From JBBQUN01 sp963717115 (GTDB lineage Bacteria; Actinomycetota; Acidimicrobiia; Acidimicrobiales; SZUA-35): a stretch of DNA of 64,000 bases. This document shows, in pieces, positions 17,234 through 26,992 of this stretch. Below the pieces are notes generated by a model, which ran no database searches, had not been told where the DNA came from, and saw nothing but the letters and a program-made list of their open reading frames with translations. Numbering within the stretch: position 1 is the stretch's first letter; every line of letters starts with the position of its first letter. Made by a program: the position numbers and the translations under genes. The stretch is taken from the NCBI GenBank assembly GCA_963717115.1, contig CAVQVO010000017.1:434001-498000 (forward strand), in the 5' to 3' direction.

Positions 17234-18253
17234 TCAGAGCAGCTCGACGCTCCAGGTCGAGGGCTCGACGAGCTGACCCAGGTTCAGGTGCAGGCGAAGT
17301 GTCTGGCCCCGACCGAGTTCGCGGTCGAGCCGGTACAGGCGGTTGCCCCAGCTGGTGTTGGGGGCGAGGGGCGAGGTCGTGAGGGTCGTCTCGTCGTCGA
17401 AGATCGCCTCGAACCAGACGCAGGCGCCGTCGACGATCGTGTCGGCGGTGGCGGTGCGTTCGATGACGTGATCGAGTTGGAGCGTGCCGGGGTCGGCGAG
17501 CGTTGCGAGATCGAGCTCGAGGACCGGTCGGGGCGTTCCGACGCTCGAGGCCACCGAGCCGGGACGGGCCCAGATCTGGTCCATGCGACCGGTGTCGAAG
17601 CGGGCTGCCACCGCTGATCGTTCCATGGCGCCGAGGTCGATGCCGTCGGGCAGTTCGATGTTCCAGAACCGGCGAACCCGCATGGTCTCGTGCATCGAGA
17701 CCGGTTCGACGAACAGGCGGAAGCGGGCCGGGAGGATGCGTCCGCCCGGCCGCAGGACCCGGTCCCGGAGATCGAGCAGGTTCATGAGCATGTTCTCGTT
17801 GAAGAGTTCGTCGCCCATCTGCTCGTGGAGCACGACGTCGACGGGTTCGGGAGGGGTGAACTCGCGACTGTTGGCCTGGACGAACTCGATGTTGGTGAAC
17901 CCGTTCAGCTCGCCGATCTCCCGAGCGACCTCGATGAAGTCGGAGTGCTCGACCGCGTACACCTTCCTCGCGCCCGCCCGGCTGGCCATGAAGGCCAGCA
18001 GCCCGGTTCCCGTCCCGACGTCGAGGACGACATCGCCGGGTTTCACGCTCCGTCGGATGCCCCGGTGGTAGGCGTCGACGCGGACGCTGTCGCTCAGCAT
18101 CTCCTCGTGCTCGGAGAGTCCGGCGAAGTTGGCCTCGTTCGCGAGGTCGTACACGACGCTCATCAGACGCTCGTTGGCGGCGACCCTGGTCGCCGCGAAT
18201 CGCAGCGAGGACCGAACCAGCCGGGTCGCGGTCTGTCGCACGTGATCGCTCAT
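17234..18253 (-). CDS. PRMT-like SAM-dependent methyltransferase
   Basis: 339 residues. The order of motifs follows protein arginine methyltransferases. EHEEMLSDSVRVDAYHRGI (residues 49-67) resembles the PRMT helix before motif I. Motif I is DVGTGTG (78-84) and is followed by the ribose-binding Glu (VEHS, 102). A double-E loop follows in HEQMGDELFNEN (Glu 144 and 153), then a beta-barrel-like C-terminal half. The PRMT THW loop appears as NTSWGNR, without the His. Bacterial members are rarely characterised, so the substrate is open and could be a protein or small molecule. I chose ATG 18253 over an upstream in-frame start because the homology begins near it. Confidence 0.75.
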   Translation of the reverse strand: MSDHVRQTATRLVRSSLRFAATRVAANERLMSVVYDLANEANFAGLSEHEEMLSDSVRVDAYHRGIRRSVKPGDVVLDVGTGTGLLAFMASRAGARKVYAVEHSDFIEVAREIGELNGFTNIEFVQANSREFTPPEPVDVVLHEQMGDELFNENMLMNLLDLRDRVLRPGGRILPARFRLFVEPVSMHETMRVRRFWNIELPDGIDLGAMERSAVAARFDTGRMDQIWARPGSVASSVGTPRPVLELDLATLADPGTLQLDHVIERTATADTIVDGACVWFEAIFDDETTLTTSPLAPNTSWGNRLYRLDRELGRGQTLRLHLNLGQLVEPSTWSVELL

Positions 18254-18295
18254 GCGGGGCAGGCTAGGGCCGCCACCGGCGGTGGCCGTCACTCG

Positions 18296-19388
18296 TCAGC
18301 GCAAGGCGGGCAGGACCTCGGTCGACAGACGGGATCGGGCGGCCTCGGCCTCGGCCCGGTCACCGGCGAACGAGCCGCCCATCACGAAGATCCGTTGCAG
18401 CCCGAGTTCGATCAACCGGCCCAGCCGGTCGACGCACAGCGATGAGGGCCCGGCGATGCCGAATCGGTCGATCACCTCGTCGGTGAGGAAGGCCGACTGT
18501 GGTGAACCATGGGAGAAGTGCCGGCTCATGTCGTAGTTGGCGTGCACCGCCTCGAGGCTCTCGCGCTGTTCGTCGCTGACCGGTCCGGCAACCGAGCCGT
18601 GCATCACCGAGAAGCGGGCGAACGAGGCGACGCCACCCGAGATGAGTTCGCGGGCCTTCGCCCGATCGGGATGGGGGTACACCGGAACGTAGGCCCCGAA
18701 CCGGAGCTCGTCGGGGTCTCGGCCGGACTCGTGCGCCGCCTGACGGGCGACACCGATCGCCCAGCCCAATCGTTCGATGTCGGCCCCGACCGCGAAGGTG
18801 ATCTGGTCGGCGTGGCGGGCGGCGGCAGCGATCACCTTCGGGCCCGTGGCGGCCACGTCGACCGGGACCTTCACGAACCCGTCGCGAAGCCAGCGAAGAC
18901 GGCTGCCCTCGGGGCCACCGGCGAGGTGCAGCGAATCGACGGCCTTCACCTCGCCCGACCCGTCGAGCTCGACGTCGAAGGGCACCTCGTCGCCCCGCAG
19001 GTATCCCTGGAGCCGCTCGAGATACCGTTCGAATCTCGCCACCGGGGCCGGGGCGAGTCCGAGATGGGCCAGCGCCGAATCGCCCCGCCCGATCCCGAGT
19101 ACGGCCCGGCCATCACTCTCGGCCTGGACGGTGGCGATCGCGGTTGCCGTTGCCGCGGGATGCCGGGTGACGGGATTGGTGACCGCCGTCGCCACCCGGA
19201 TCGTGCTCGTCGCGTGCGCCGCCAGGGCCAACGCGACGTAGGGATCGCCGGCGAGGTTCTGGGAGTCGACGAACCCGATGCCGTCCCAACCCTCGGCCTC
19301 GGCGCGCTGTGCCTGCTGCACAGCAGACGCGAGGCATCCCGACTCCGGAGGTCCAGAACTCCGGGGAAGCCGTCACATCGGTCGTCAT
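18296..19388 (-). CDS. LLM class F420-type oxidoreductase (one +1 frame change)
   Basis: The joined product is about 363 residues. The frame changes near 19322-19330; with one base removed, MTTDVTASPEFWTSG joins directly to QQAQRAEAEGWDGIGF, the normal start of the barrel. The body shows STIRVATAVTNPVTRHPA and GRAVLGIGRGDSALAHLG, both typical of 5,10-methylenetetrahydromethanopterin-reductase-like, F420-dependent enzymes. The substrate is unknown. It is divergent from PEP carboxylase, with 64 bases between start codons. Confidence 0.82.
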
Positions 19389-19440
19389 CCCCCGACAGTA
19401 GCCAGCGCCGAGACCGGTGATCTCGCCCGAGCCCGATCGC

Positions 19441-19446
19441 TAACGT
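19441..19446 (+). promoter_or_regulatory. Possible leaderless promoter -10 box of PEP carboxylase
   Basis: TAACGT ends 6 bases before the ATG at 19453. No Shine-Dalgarno sequence is visible between them. Confidence 0.4.
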
Positions 19447-19452
19447 GGTGCG

Positions 19453-22197
19453 ATGCCCGGGATCCCTGCCCCACTCAACCTGGACGACCAGAAGGCGGCC
19501 GCCGACTTCGCCTACCTGCTCGATGCGTTCCGCGACGTCCTGATCGACCTCGGGGAGGTGGCGATCGCCGCGGCACTGCCCTGGGGCGACCGCCACGATC
19601 CTTCGGTGGTCCCCGACGACCCGGACCGACTCACCCAGGCGCTCTCGATCGCCTTCCGACTCGCGACCCTCTCGGAGGAGAACGCGGCGGCACAGCATCG
19701 CCGGAGCGAGGAATCCGCCGCCGGACCGGCGGCGATCTCGGGCACCTGGGGGCGGATCCTGTCGGATCTCCGCGATGGTGGCCGCGAGCCCAGTGACCTC
19801 GCCGCACGGCTCGGTGACATCGCCGTCGAACCGGTGCTCACCGCCCATCCCACCGAGGCCAAGCGGGCGACCGTTCTCGAGCAACACCGCGAGCTCTACC
19901 TGCTCCTCGTCTCCCGCGAGAACCAGATGTGGACCCCGCGGGAACAGGCCGGTCTCGACGCCGATCTGCGGGCGATGCTCGAGCGACTGTGGAGGACCGG
20001 CGAGATCTTCCTCGAACGGCCCGACATCGCCGACGAGTTCCGGAACGTGGCGCACTACCTCGCCGGGGTCTTCCCGCTCGTCGTGCCCCGTCTCGACCGC
20101 AGGCTCCGGTCGGCCTGGGTCGCAGCCGGATTCGATCCGGCGCTGCTCGAGGGTGTGACACTGCCGAGCCTGCGATTCGGGACCTGGGTCGGCGGCGACC
20201 GAGACGGTCATCCCTTCGTCACCTCCGAGGTGACCGAGCGCTCGTTGCGCTCGTTGCGGGAGCAGGCCCTGGGCCTGCTGGACGACCAGCTCACCGCCCT
20301 GGCCGTCCATCTCAGCCTGTCCGATCTCATCCAGCCGGCACCCGACGAGCTCGTCACCTGGATCGGCTCCACGGCCCGAGCACTCGGCTCGGTCGGAACC
20401 GAGGCCGTCGCCCGGAATCCCGACGAGCCGTGGCGACAAGCCGTCAACCTCATCCGGGCCAGGCTTCCGTTCGGCACTCCGAGTGACCTCGATTCGGCGA
20501 CCGGCGACACCGATGCCGCCGCCGTGGTCTCCGACCTGCGGATGCTGGGTCGGTTGCTCCACGAGATCGGCGCCGGGCGACTGGCCGATCACGACGTCGA
20601 GCCGGTGATCCGGGTCGTCGAGACCTTCGGGTTCCATCTGGCGGTCCTCGACATCCGACAGAACAGTCGGTTCCACGACCTGGCGGTCGCCCAACTCCTC
20701 ACGGCGGCCGGGATTCCCGACGGCGAGCGGTTCCCCGAGTGGGACGAGGCCGATCGCCTCGAACTCCTCGACCGGGAGCTGTCCTCGCCCCGCCCGCTCG
20801 CCGCCGCCGACGCCGTTCTCGGACCCGAGGCCGACGCCGTGCTGAGCGTGTATCGCGTGCTCCGTGACGAGATCGGCCGGAACGGGACGGCGGGCATCGG
20901 TGGCCTCATCGTCTCGATGACCCGCAGCGTGTCGGACCTGCTCGTGGTCTACCTCCTCGCCAAGGAAGCCGGACTCCTGAAGGCCGACGGGAGCGAGGTC
21001 CGCTGCCTCCTCCCGGTCGTGCCCCTGTTCGAGACGATCGACGACCTCGAACGGAGCCCCGGCATCCTGGCCGACTTCCTCGGTCACCCGATCACCCGGG
21101 CCACGCTGGATTCGCGTGCCCCGGGCCGACGGCCGATCCAACAGGTGATGGTGGGCTACAGCGACTCCAACAAGGACGGCGGCATCCTGGCCAGTCTGTG
21201 GGGCCTGTATCGCGCCGAGGAGACGCTGGCTTCGGTCGCGGCCGACGTCGGTGTGGACGTCGGCTTCTTCCACGGGCGAGGAGGCACGATCAGCCGCGGT
21301 GCCGGACCCACCCATCGCTTCCTGCGGGCGCTGCCTCCCGGATCGCTCGCCGGGACGCTTCGTCTCACCGAGCAGGGCGAGACCATCTCGCAGAAGTACG
21401 CCAACGGCGTCACGGCCGAGCACAACCTCGAACTCCTGCTGGCCGGTACCGCCGGTGCCTACCTCGGTACGCCGACGACCCGAACGACGCCTCATCGACT
21501 CGAGCCACTGATGGACGACCTCGCCGTCTCGAGCCGGGTGGCCTACGCCGATCTCCTGGCGTCGGAAGGCTTCATCGAGTTCTTCCGGCAGGCGACGCCG
21601 ATCGACGTGATCGAGCACAGCCGCATCGGCTCCCGACCGGCGAGGCGCACCGGCCGGCCGAGCATCGCCGACCTACGGGCGATCCCGTGGGTGTTCGCCT
21701 GGGGGCAGTCCCGCTATCTCCTCTCGGGCTGGTTCGGTCTGGGCACGGCGTTGGCCGGACTCCGAGACGACGACGAGGACCGCTTCGGCGACCTGGTCGG
21801 AGCGGCGTTCGATTGGCCACCGCTCCACTACATCGTGTCGAACGCGGCGACCGCCGTGGCCACCGCCGATCCCGAGATCATGGGTTGGTATGCCGCGATG
21901 GTCGTCGACGACGACCTGCGGGTCCGGTTCCTCGACCGGATACGGACCGAGCATGCCCGGACCGTCTCGGTGCTCGAGGCGATCTACGGGGGCCCGCTCC
22001 AGGACCTCCGGCCCAACGTCGCCCGGGCCCTGCGGCAACGGGACCCGGCGCTGCGCTCGCTGCATCGCCGTCAGATCGACGTCGTCACGCGGTGGCGGGC
22101 GCTGCAGGCCGACGATCCCGTGGCCGCCGACATCGAACTGCCCCGGCTGCTCGTCACCGTCAACGCGATCGCCAGCGGTCTGGGAACGACCGGGTAG
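19453..22197 (+). CDS. ppc: Phosphoenolpyruvate carboxylase
   Basis: 914 residues, full length for the bacterial enzyme. It adds bicarbonate to PEP to give oxaloacetate, replenishing the TCA cycle. The catalytic His lies in VLTAHPTEAKRATV (about residue 133). The other signature motifs are GYSDSNKDGG (about 570) and FHGRGGTISRGAGPTHR (about 607). The C-terminal LLVTVNAIASGLGTTG gives the conserved small C-terminal Gly end. The reading frame is intact over its full length, in contrast to several neighbours. It is probably a single-gene unit. Confidence 0.97.
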   Translation: MPGIPAPLNLDDQKAAADFAYLLDAFRDVLIDLGEVAIAAALPWGDRHDPSVVPDDPDRLTQALSIAFRLATLSEENAAAQHRRSEESAAGPAAISGTWGRILSDLRDGGREPSDLAARLGDIAVEPVLTAHPTEAKRATVLEQHRELYLLLVSRENQMWTPREQAGLDADLRAMLERLWRTGEIFLERPDIADEFRNVAHYLAGVFPLVVPRLDRRLRSAWVAAGFDPALLEGVTLPSLRFGTWVGGDRDGHPFVTSEVTERSLRSLREQALGLLDDQLTALAVHLSLSDLIQPAPDELVTWIGSTARALGSVGTEAVARNPDEPWRQAVNLIRARLPFGTPSDLDSATGDTDAAAVVSDLRMLGRLLHEIGAGRLADHDVEPVIRVVETFGFHLAVLDIRQNSRFHDLAVAQLLTAAGIPDGERFPEWDEADRLELLDRELSSPRPLAAADAVLGPEADAVLSVYRVLRDEIGRNGTAGIGGLIVSMTRSVSDLLVVYLLAKEAGLLKADGSEVRCLLPVVPLFETIDDLERSPGILADFLGHPITRATLDSRAPGRRPIQQVMVGYSDSNKDGGILASLWGLYRAEETLASVAADVGVDVGFFHGRGGTISRGAGPTHRFLRALPPGSLAGTLRLTEQGETISQKYANGVTAEHNLELLLAGTAGAYLGTPTTRTTPHRLEPLMDDLAVSSRVAYADLLASEGFIEFFRQATPIDVIEHSRIGSRPARRTGRPSIADLRAIPWVFAWGQSRYLLSGWFGLGTALAGLRDDDEDRFGDLVGAAFDWPPLHYIVSNAATAVATADPEIMGWYAAMVVDDDLRVRFLDRIRTEHARTVSVLEAIYGGPLQDLRPNVARALRQRDPALRSLHRRQIDVVTRWRALQADDPVAADIELPRLLVTVNAIASGLGTTG

Positions 22198-22201
22198 GGG
22201 A

Positions 22202-22886
22202 TCAGTTCTCGTCGAACCCGACGAAGCTGACGAAGTCGTCGTTCTTCGCTCGTCGCGACACCACCTGATTGGCGACGAAGTCGTCGTCGGGGAAGCCCAT
22301 CGCCACGCAGGTCATGATGACCTCGTCCTCGGGAATGTTGGCGTGCTCGCGAACCACCGACGACTGCATGATGCCCTGACCGTTGATGACGCAGCCCAGG
22401 CCCTTCGAGGTTGCGGCCAACACCAGCCCGTAGGTGGCGGCACCACAGTCGAAGTGGGCGACGGTGTCGTCGGCGAGTTCCCGGTCGATCGTCACGACCA
22501 CCGACACCGGCGCATCGAACTGACGGAAGCCACGCATGACCCAGTCCTGTCGACGTTCCTTGTCGTCGCGTTCGATGCCCATGGCCTCGAAGAGTTGGAT
22601 GGCGATCTCGACCTGACGCTCCCGGTGGACCCCCTGGTACCCGTGGTCGGCCATCTTGATCTCTCGGTCGACCCGCGCTCCGGCGAGCATGCGCTCGGTG
22701 TTTCCCTCACGGATGGCCTCGAGGGGTGCTCCGGTGATCACGTGGAAGTTCCAGGGCTGGGTGTTCATCGACGAGGGCGCCCGCTTGGCGATCTCGACGA
22801 TCTCGGCCAGGAGTTCGCCGCGGAACGGGATCGGGTTTGTAGCCACGGGTGCTGCGACGATGAGCGACGAGGGTCTCGAAATCCAT
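22202..22886 (-). CDS. Nitroreductase family protein (one +1 frame change)
   Basis: The joined product is about 227 residues. From ATG 22886 the protein reads MDFETLVAHRRSTRGYKPDP, the usual FMN-binding start; after the frame change near 22820 it continues ELLAEIVEIAKRAPSSMNTQPW. The remainder (GCVINGQGIMQSSVVREH, and the end AMGFPDDDFVAN) is the standard nitroreductase C-terminal half. One extra base explains the break. It is convergent with ppc, with 4 bases between stops, and divergent from the thioesterase-like gene. Confidence 0.82.
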
Positions 22887-22935
22887 CGGGGAACCCTAAG
22901 TCGCCGTTGGGCCTCGCTCCAACCCGGTCCGGACC

Positions 22936-22941
22936 TAGAGT
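22936..22941 (+). promoter_or_regulatory. Possible leaderless promoter -10 box of the gene at 22949
   Basis: TAGAGT ends 7 bases before GTG 22949. Confidence 0.35.
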
Positions 22942-22948
22942 CTCGACG

Positions 22949-23807
22949 GTGACGTCCGACTTCCACCACTTCGATCGCGAGACCGCGATCCGACCGGCGG
23001 CCGACGCGGTTGAGGCCGGTTCGACCGACGGCACCGTGATCTTCGACACCGACGTCTCGGCGAGCTGGAACATCGGCGACAACCCGAACGGGGGCTACCT
23101 CGCCGCCGGAGCGCTCCGGGCCATGGCCGAGGTGGCGGGCCGACCCGATCCCCTGTCGCTCACCATGCACTTCCTCCGACCGGGCGCTCCGGGTGCGCCC
23201 GGGCAGATCCGGGCGAGGCTCGTTCGCCCCGGACGGCGGGTGACGACGGTCGGTGCCGAACTCCATCAGGAGGGTCGCCAGCGGCTCCAGATGATCGCGG
23301 CGTTCGGCGATCTCGACGCCGAACCGGCCGATGCGGTCGATGGGGGAGCCGGGTCGCCACCCGAACTCACGCTGGAGCCGGTCGACCTGGCCGAGCCCGA
23401 CGAGTGCGTCGACCGTCGCGAGCTCGAGCAGGGGATCGATCTCCCGATCCTCGACCGTCTCGACGTCCGCATCGATCCCCGGTGCGCGGTGGCCGGGAGA
23501 AGCGTGCAGGCCGAGGTGGCGGGGTGGATCCGGTTCTCGGACGGACGACCGGTCGACGTCGCGGCCCTGCCGTTGTTCGCCGATGCGTTCCCCCCATCGG
23601 TGTTCAGCCTGCTCGGTTCGATCGGTTGGGTCCCGACCCTCGAACTCACCGTGCACGTCCGACGACGGCCCGATCCCGGCTGGATCCGGGCCCGCTTCAC
23701 CACCGAGGACCTCTCGAACGGGACTGCTCGTCGAGAACGGCGATCTGTGGGACTCCTCGGGCCGCCTCGTCGCCCGGGCCCGCCAGCTCGCCCTCCTGCT
23801 GTCGTAG
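22949..23807 (+). CDS. TesB-like double-hotdog acyl-CoA thioesterase family protein (one +1 frame change)
   Basis: The joined product is about 285 residues. The N-terminal hotdog shows SWNIGDNPNGGYLAAGALRA and PLSLTMHFLRPGAPG. The second hotdog ends with TVHVRRRPDPGWIRARFTTE and, after a frame change near 23721, GLLVENGDLWDSSGRLVARA. This matches the actinobacterial thioesterase-like (acyl-CoA hydrolase, TesB-type) superfamily. Removing one A in the run GGGACTG restores the frame. It is convergent with an acyl-CoA synthetase. Confidence 0.78.
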
Positions 23808-23816
23808 ATCCCGACC

Positions 23817-25452
23817 TCAGGAGATCCGGGGGGCGTCGGCGCCGATGAACCGGTCGCGGAGTTCTCGCTTGAGCACCTTGCCGGTGGCGTTGCGCGGGAG
23901 CTCGTCGACGATGGCGATGTCGTTCGGGACCTTGAACTTCGCGAGCCGACCGACGCAGTGCTCGACCACGGTGGCCCGGTCGATCGTCGCTCCCGGCTTG
24001 AGCGCGAGCACGGCGAGCCCGACCTCGCCCCAGCGGTCGTTGGGGACACCGATGATGGCGGCCTCGGCGATCTCGGGCAGCTGGTAGAGGACGTTCTCGA
24101 CCTCGGCCGGATAGACGTTCTCCCCTCCCGAGATGTACATGTCCTTCCAGCGATCGACGATGAAGACGAAACCCTCGTCGTCCATCCGGGCGGCGTCGCC
24201 CGTCTTCAGCCAGCGACCCTCGAAGGCGGCGGCGGTGGCGTCGGGCCGGTTCCAGTAGCCCGGGGTGATGTTCGGTCCGGCGACCCAGAGTTCGCCGACC
24301 TCGTCGGGCCCACAGTCGGTCCCGTCCTCGGCGACGATGCGGAACTCGGTGTGCAGCAGCGGTTTGCCGGTCGAACCGATCTTGCGCAGCGCATCGCCGG
24401 GGTCGAGGAAGATGCACGCCGGGCTCGTCTCGGTCATGCCGAACCCCTGCGCCAACAGCACACCTCGCTCGGTCCAGCCCTCCATGATCGTGAGCGCACA
24501 CGGCGCACCCCCGACACCGGCGATCCGCAGGCGCGACAGATCGGTGTCGTGGAAGTCGGGGTGTTGCATCATGAACTGGTAGGGAGCCGGGACGGCGAAG
24601 AAGTGCGTGATCCCCTGAGCCGGATCGCCGAGCACCCGCAGGGTCTCACCGGGATCGAACGCCCGCGGCGATGACGACGGTCCCACCGGCGTGGAGCACG
24701 GGGTTGCTGTAGCAGTTCAACCCTCCGGTGTGGAACAGCGGCAACACGCTCAGGTGGACGGTGTCGAGCCCGACACCGGCCGGGATCCCGAGGTTGATGG
24801 CATTCCAGAAGTTCATGCCGTGCGTGATCATGGCGCCCTTGGGCAGCCCCGTGGTTCCCGATGTGTACATGATCGTGATCACGTCGTCGTGGGTGAGGAG
24901 GGCCCGGCCGCCGTCCTGACCGTCGAATCGCTCGATCATGGCCTCGTAGGGGTTCGCCGCGTTGCCGACGTCGATGGCCAACCGTTCGCCGATCGAGCAC
25001 CGCTTCTGCAGTTCGAGGGCCGATTCGGCGAACTCGACGTCGTGCACGAGCAGCGCCGGCGCGCTGTCGTTCAGGATGTACTCGAGTTCGGTCACCGTGA
25101 GTCGCCAGTTCAGCAGGACACAGATGGAGCCGATCCGAGCACAGGCGAACTGGATGTCGAAGAACTCGACGCCGTTGTGGGCGAGCACGGCGATCCGGTC
25201 CCCCCGGCCGATCCCGAGTGACGACAGGTACGCCGCCATCGCATCGACGCGGCGGTCGAGATCGGCGTAGGTGAAGCTCCGGTTGGTGCCCAGATCGCGG
25301 ATGGCCTCCCGGCCGGGTCGGTGGTCGGCGTGGTGGGCGATCCAGTCGTAGACCCGTACCGGCCCGTGACCGGGGGGCCGGGAGGTGGTCATCGATGCCA
25401 GGGCGCCGGCATCGGGTACGAACTCCTCGGCTGCTTCGGGCGTGGTCGACAT
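23817..25452 (-). CDS. AMP-forming acyl-CoA synthetase (one +1 frame change)
   Basis: The joined product is about 545 residues. It activates a carboxylic acid with ATP and then CoA. The P-loop-like AMP motif TIMYTSGTTGLPKGA is near residue 200. The core motif is QGFGMTETSPA, followed by ELWVAGPNITPGYWN and the hinge motif KTGDAARMDDEGF. The C-terminal catalytic Lys motif is RNATGKVLKREL. The frame changes near 24663: one extra G splits VVIA from RAFDPGETLRVL. I chose ATG 25452. The neighbouring thioesterase, nitroreductase and oxidoreductases suggest fatty or aromatic acid catabolism. Confidence 0.88.
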
Positions 25453-25563
25453 CGATCGTCCTCCTGGGTGGTCGCCGGAATCTAGCAGGACCCCGATCGG
25501 GGGCTGGGGTCCACGCAGGTGGCACGGGACCCCGGCCAACGCCAACTGCCGGCCGAGGGGGTC

Positions 25564-25569
25564 TAGGGT
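25564..25569 (+). promoter_or_regulatory. Possible leaderless promoter -10 box of pntAA
   Basis: TAGGGT ends 8 bases before GTG 25578; no Shine-Dalgarno sequence is present. Confidence 0.3.
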
Positions 25570-25577
25570 TGGGCACC

Positions 25578-26693
25578 GTGCGTATCGTCGTCCTCCGTGA
25601 AGCTCCCGATGGCGAGCGGCGTGTGGCGCTCACCCCACAAGGTGCCGCCGAACTCCGGCGAGCGGGCCATTCGGTGTCGGCCGAGTCGGGGGCCGGTGAG
25701 CGAGCCGGATTCGTCGACGAGGCCTACCGGTCGGTCGGGGTCGAGGTCGCCGATCGGGCGAGCACACTCGGCGATCACGGTGTGGTGCTGGCGATCGACG
25801 GTCACGTCGTCGGTCTCACCGACGGTCACACGGTGATCGGGCTGGTCGACCCGCTGTGGAGGCCCCAGGCCGTCGAGCGGCTCGCCGAGAGCGGCGCGAC
25901 GATCATCTCGCTCGAACTGATCCCTCGAACCACCCGGGCGCAGACCATGGACGTCCTCTCGTCGATGGCGACCGTGACCGGCACCGAGGCGGTACTCCTG
26001 GCCGCCCGTCGCCTGCCCAAGATGTTCCCGCTCATGATCACCGCCGCCGGCACCGTCCCCCCGGCCCGGGTCCTCGTCCTCGGAGCGGGTGTGGCCGGCT
26101 TGCAGGCGATCGCAACGGCGAAGCGACTCGGCGCCGTCGTCGAGGGCTACGACGTTCGACCGGCGGCCGCCGAGCAGATCCGGTCCCTCGGGGCCAAGGC
26201 CGTGGAACTCGAGGTCGACACCGTCGACACCGGCGACACGGGCGGCTACGCCCGGGAGCAGGACGCCGACACCGCCGCTCGCCAGCGGGAGCTGCTGGCG
26301 AAGCACGTCGCCCAGGCCGACGTGGTGATCAGCACGGCCGCCATTCCCGGAGCGGCCAGCCCGTTGCTGGTCACGACCGCGATGGTCGAGTCCATGGCGC
26401 CGGGATCGGTGGTCGTCGACCTCGCAGCCGAGCGGGGCGGCAACTGTGAACTCACCCGGCTCGACGAACCGGTCGTCCACCGGGGCGTGTCGGTGCTCGG
26501 GCCCTCCGACCTCGCCTCGGGTTCGTCGGCGACGGCCAGCCAGATGTTCACCAACAACGTGATCGCCCTGCTCGGTCACCTCAGCGAAGACGGCGATCTC
26601 CGGTTCGATCTCGACGACGAGATCACCGCTGCGGTCCTCGTCGCCCGAGCCGGAGCCGTCATCCATCCCCGCATCGTGGAGCGACTCGCATGA
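25578..26693 (+). CDS. pntAA: NAD(P) transhydrogenase subunit alpha part 1
   Basis: 371 residues from GTG 25578. This is the soluble NAD(H)-binding domain I: VRIVVLREAPDGERRVALTP is the conserved start, and RVLVLGAGVAGLQAIATAKR carries the Rossmann glycines. GSVVVDLAAERGGNCELT is the mobile-loop region. It passes hydride from NADH to NADP+ bound on PntB, driven by proton re-entry. The stop overlaps pntAB as ATGA. The domain is split from the membrane part, as in many actinobacteria and alphaproteobacteria. Confidence 0.95.
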   Translation: MRIVVLREAPDGERRVALTPQGAAELRRAGHSVSAESGAGERAGFVDEAYRSVGVEVADRASTLGDHGVVLAIDGHVVGLTDGHTVIGLVDPLWRPQAVERLAESGATIISLELIPRTTRAQTMDVLSSMATVTGTEAVLLAARRLPKMFPLMITAAGTVPPARVLVLGAGVAGLQAIATAKRLGAVVEGYDVRPAAAEQIRSLGAKAVELEVDTVDTGDTGGYAREQDADTAARQRELLAKHVAQADVVISTAAIPGAASPLLVTTAMVESMAPGSVVVDLAAERGGNCELTRLDEPVVHRGVSVLGPSDLASGSSATASQMFTNNVIALLGHLSEDGDLRFDLDDEITAAVLVARAGAVIHPRIVERLA

Positions 26694-26992
26694 CCTTCCT
26701 GATCGCCCTCACCCTGTTCGCCCTCGCCGTGTTCCTCGGCGTGGAGCTGATCTCGAAGGTGCCGCCGACACTCCACACCCCGCTGTTGTCGGGGTCGAAT
26801 GCCGTGAGTGGCATCACGCTGATCGGGGCCCTGGTGTCGGCGGGGAGTGAGCACTCGACGACCACCTCGGTGCTCGGCTTCCTGGCGGTGTCGCTGGCGA
26901 CGATCAACGTCGTCGGCGGGTTCCTCGTCACCAATCGCATGCTCATGATGTTTCGCACCAGGCGACCCGATCGAACGGGCGGCGACCGCTGA
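26690..26992 (+). CDS. pntAB: NAD(P) transhydrogenase subunit alpha part 2
   Basis: 100 residues with three to four membrane helices. The segment FLGVELISKVPPTLHTPLLS is the conserved start of the PntAA C-terminal membrane domain. It forms the proton channel with PntB in the cytoplasmic membrane. Its stop overlaps the pntB ATG (TGATG), so the three subunits are translated together. Confidence 0.95.
   Translation: MTFLIALTLFALAVFLGVELISKVPPTLHTPLLSGSNAVSGITLIGALVSAGSEHSTTTSVLGFLAVSLATINVVGGFLVTNRMLMMFRTRRPDRTGGDR

Noticed and set aside
18946..21618. Antisense frame of about 890 codons opposite PEP carboxylase
   Set aside because: A compositional shadow of ppc, with no start signals or domains.
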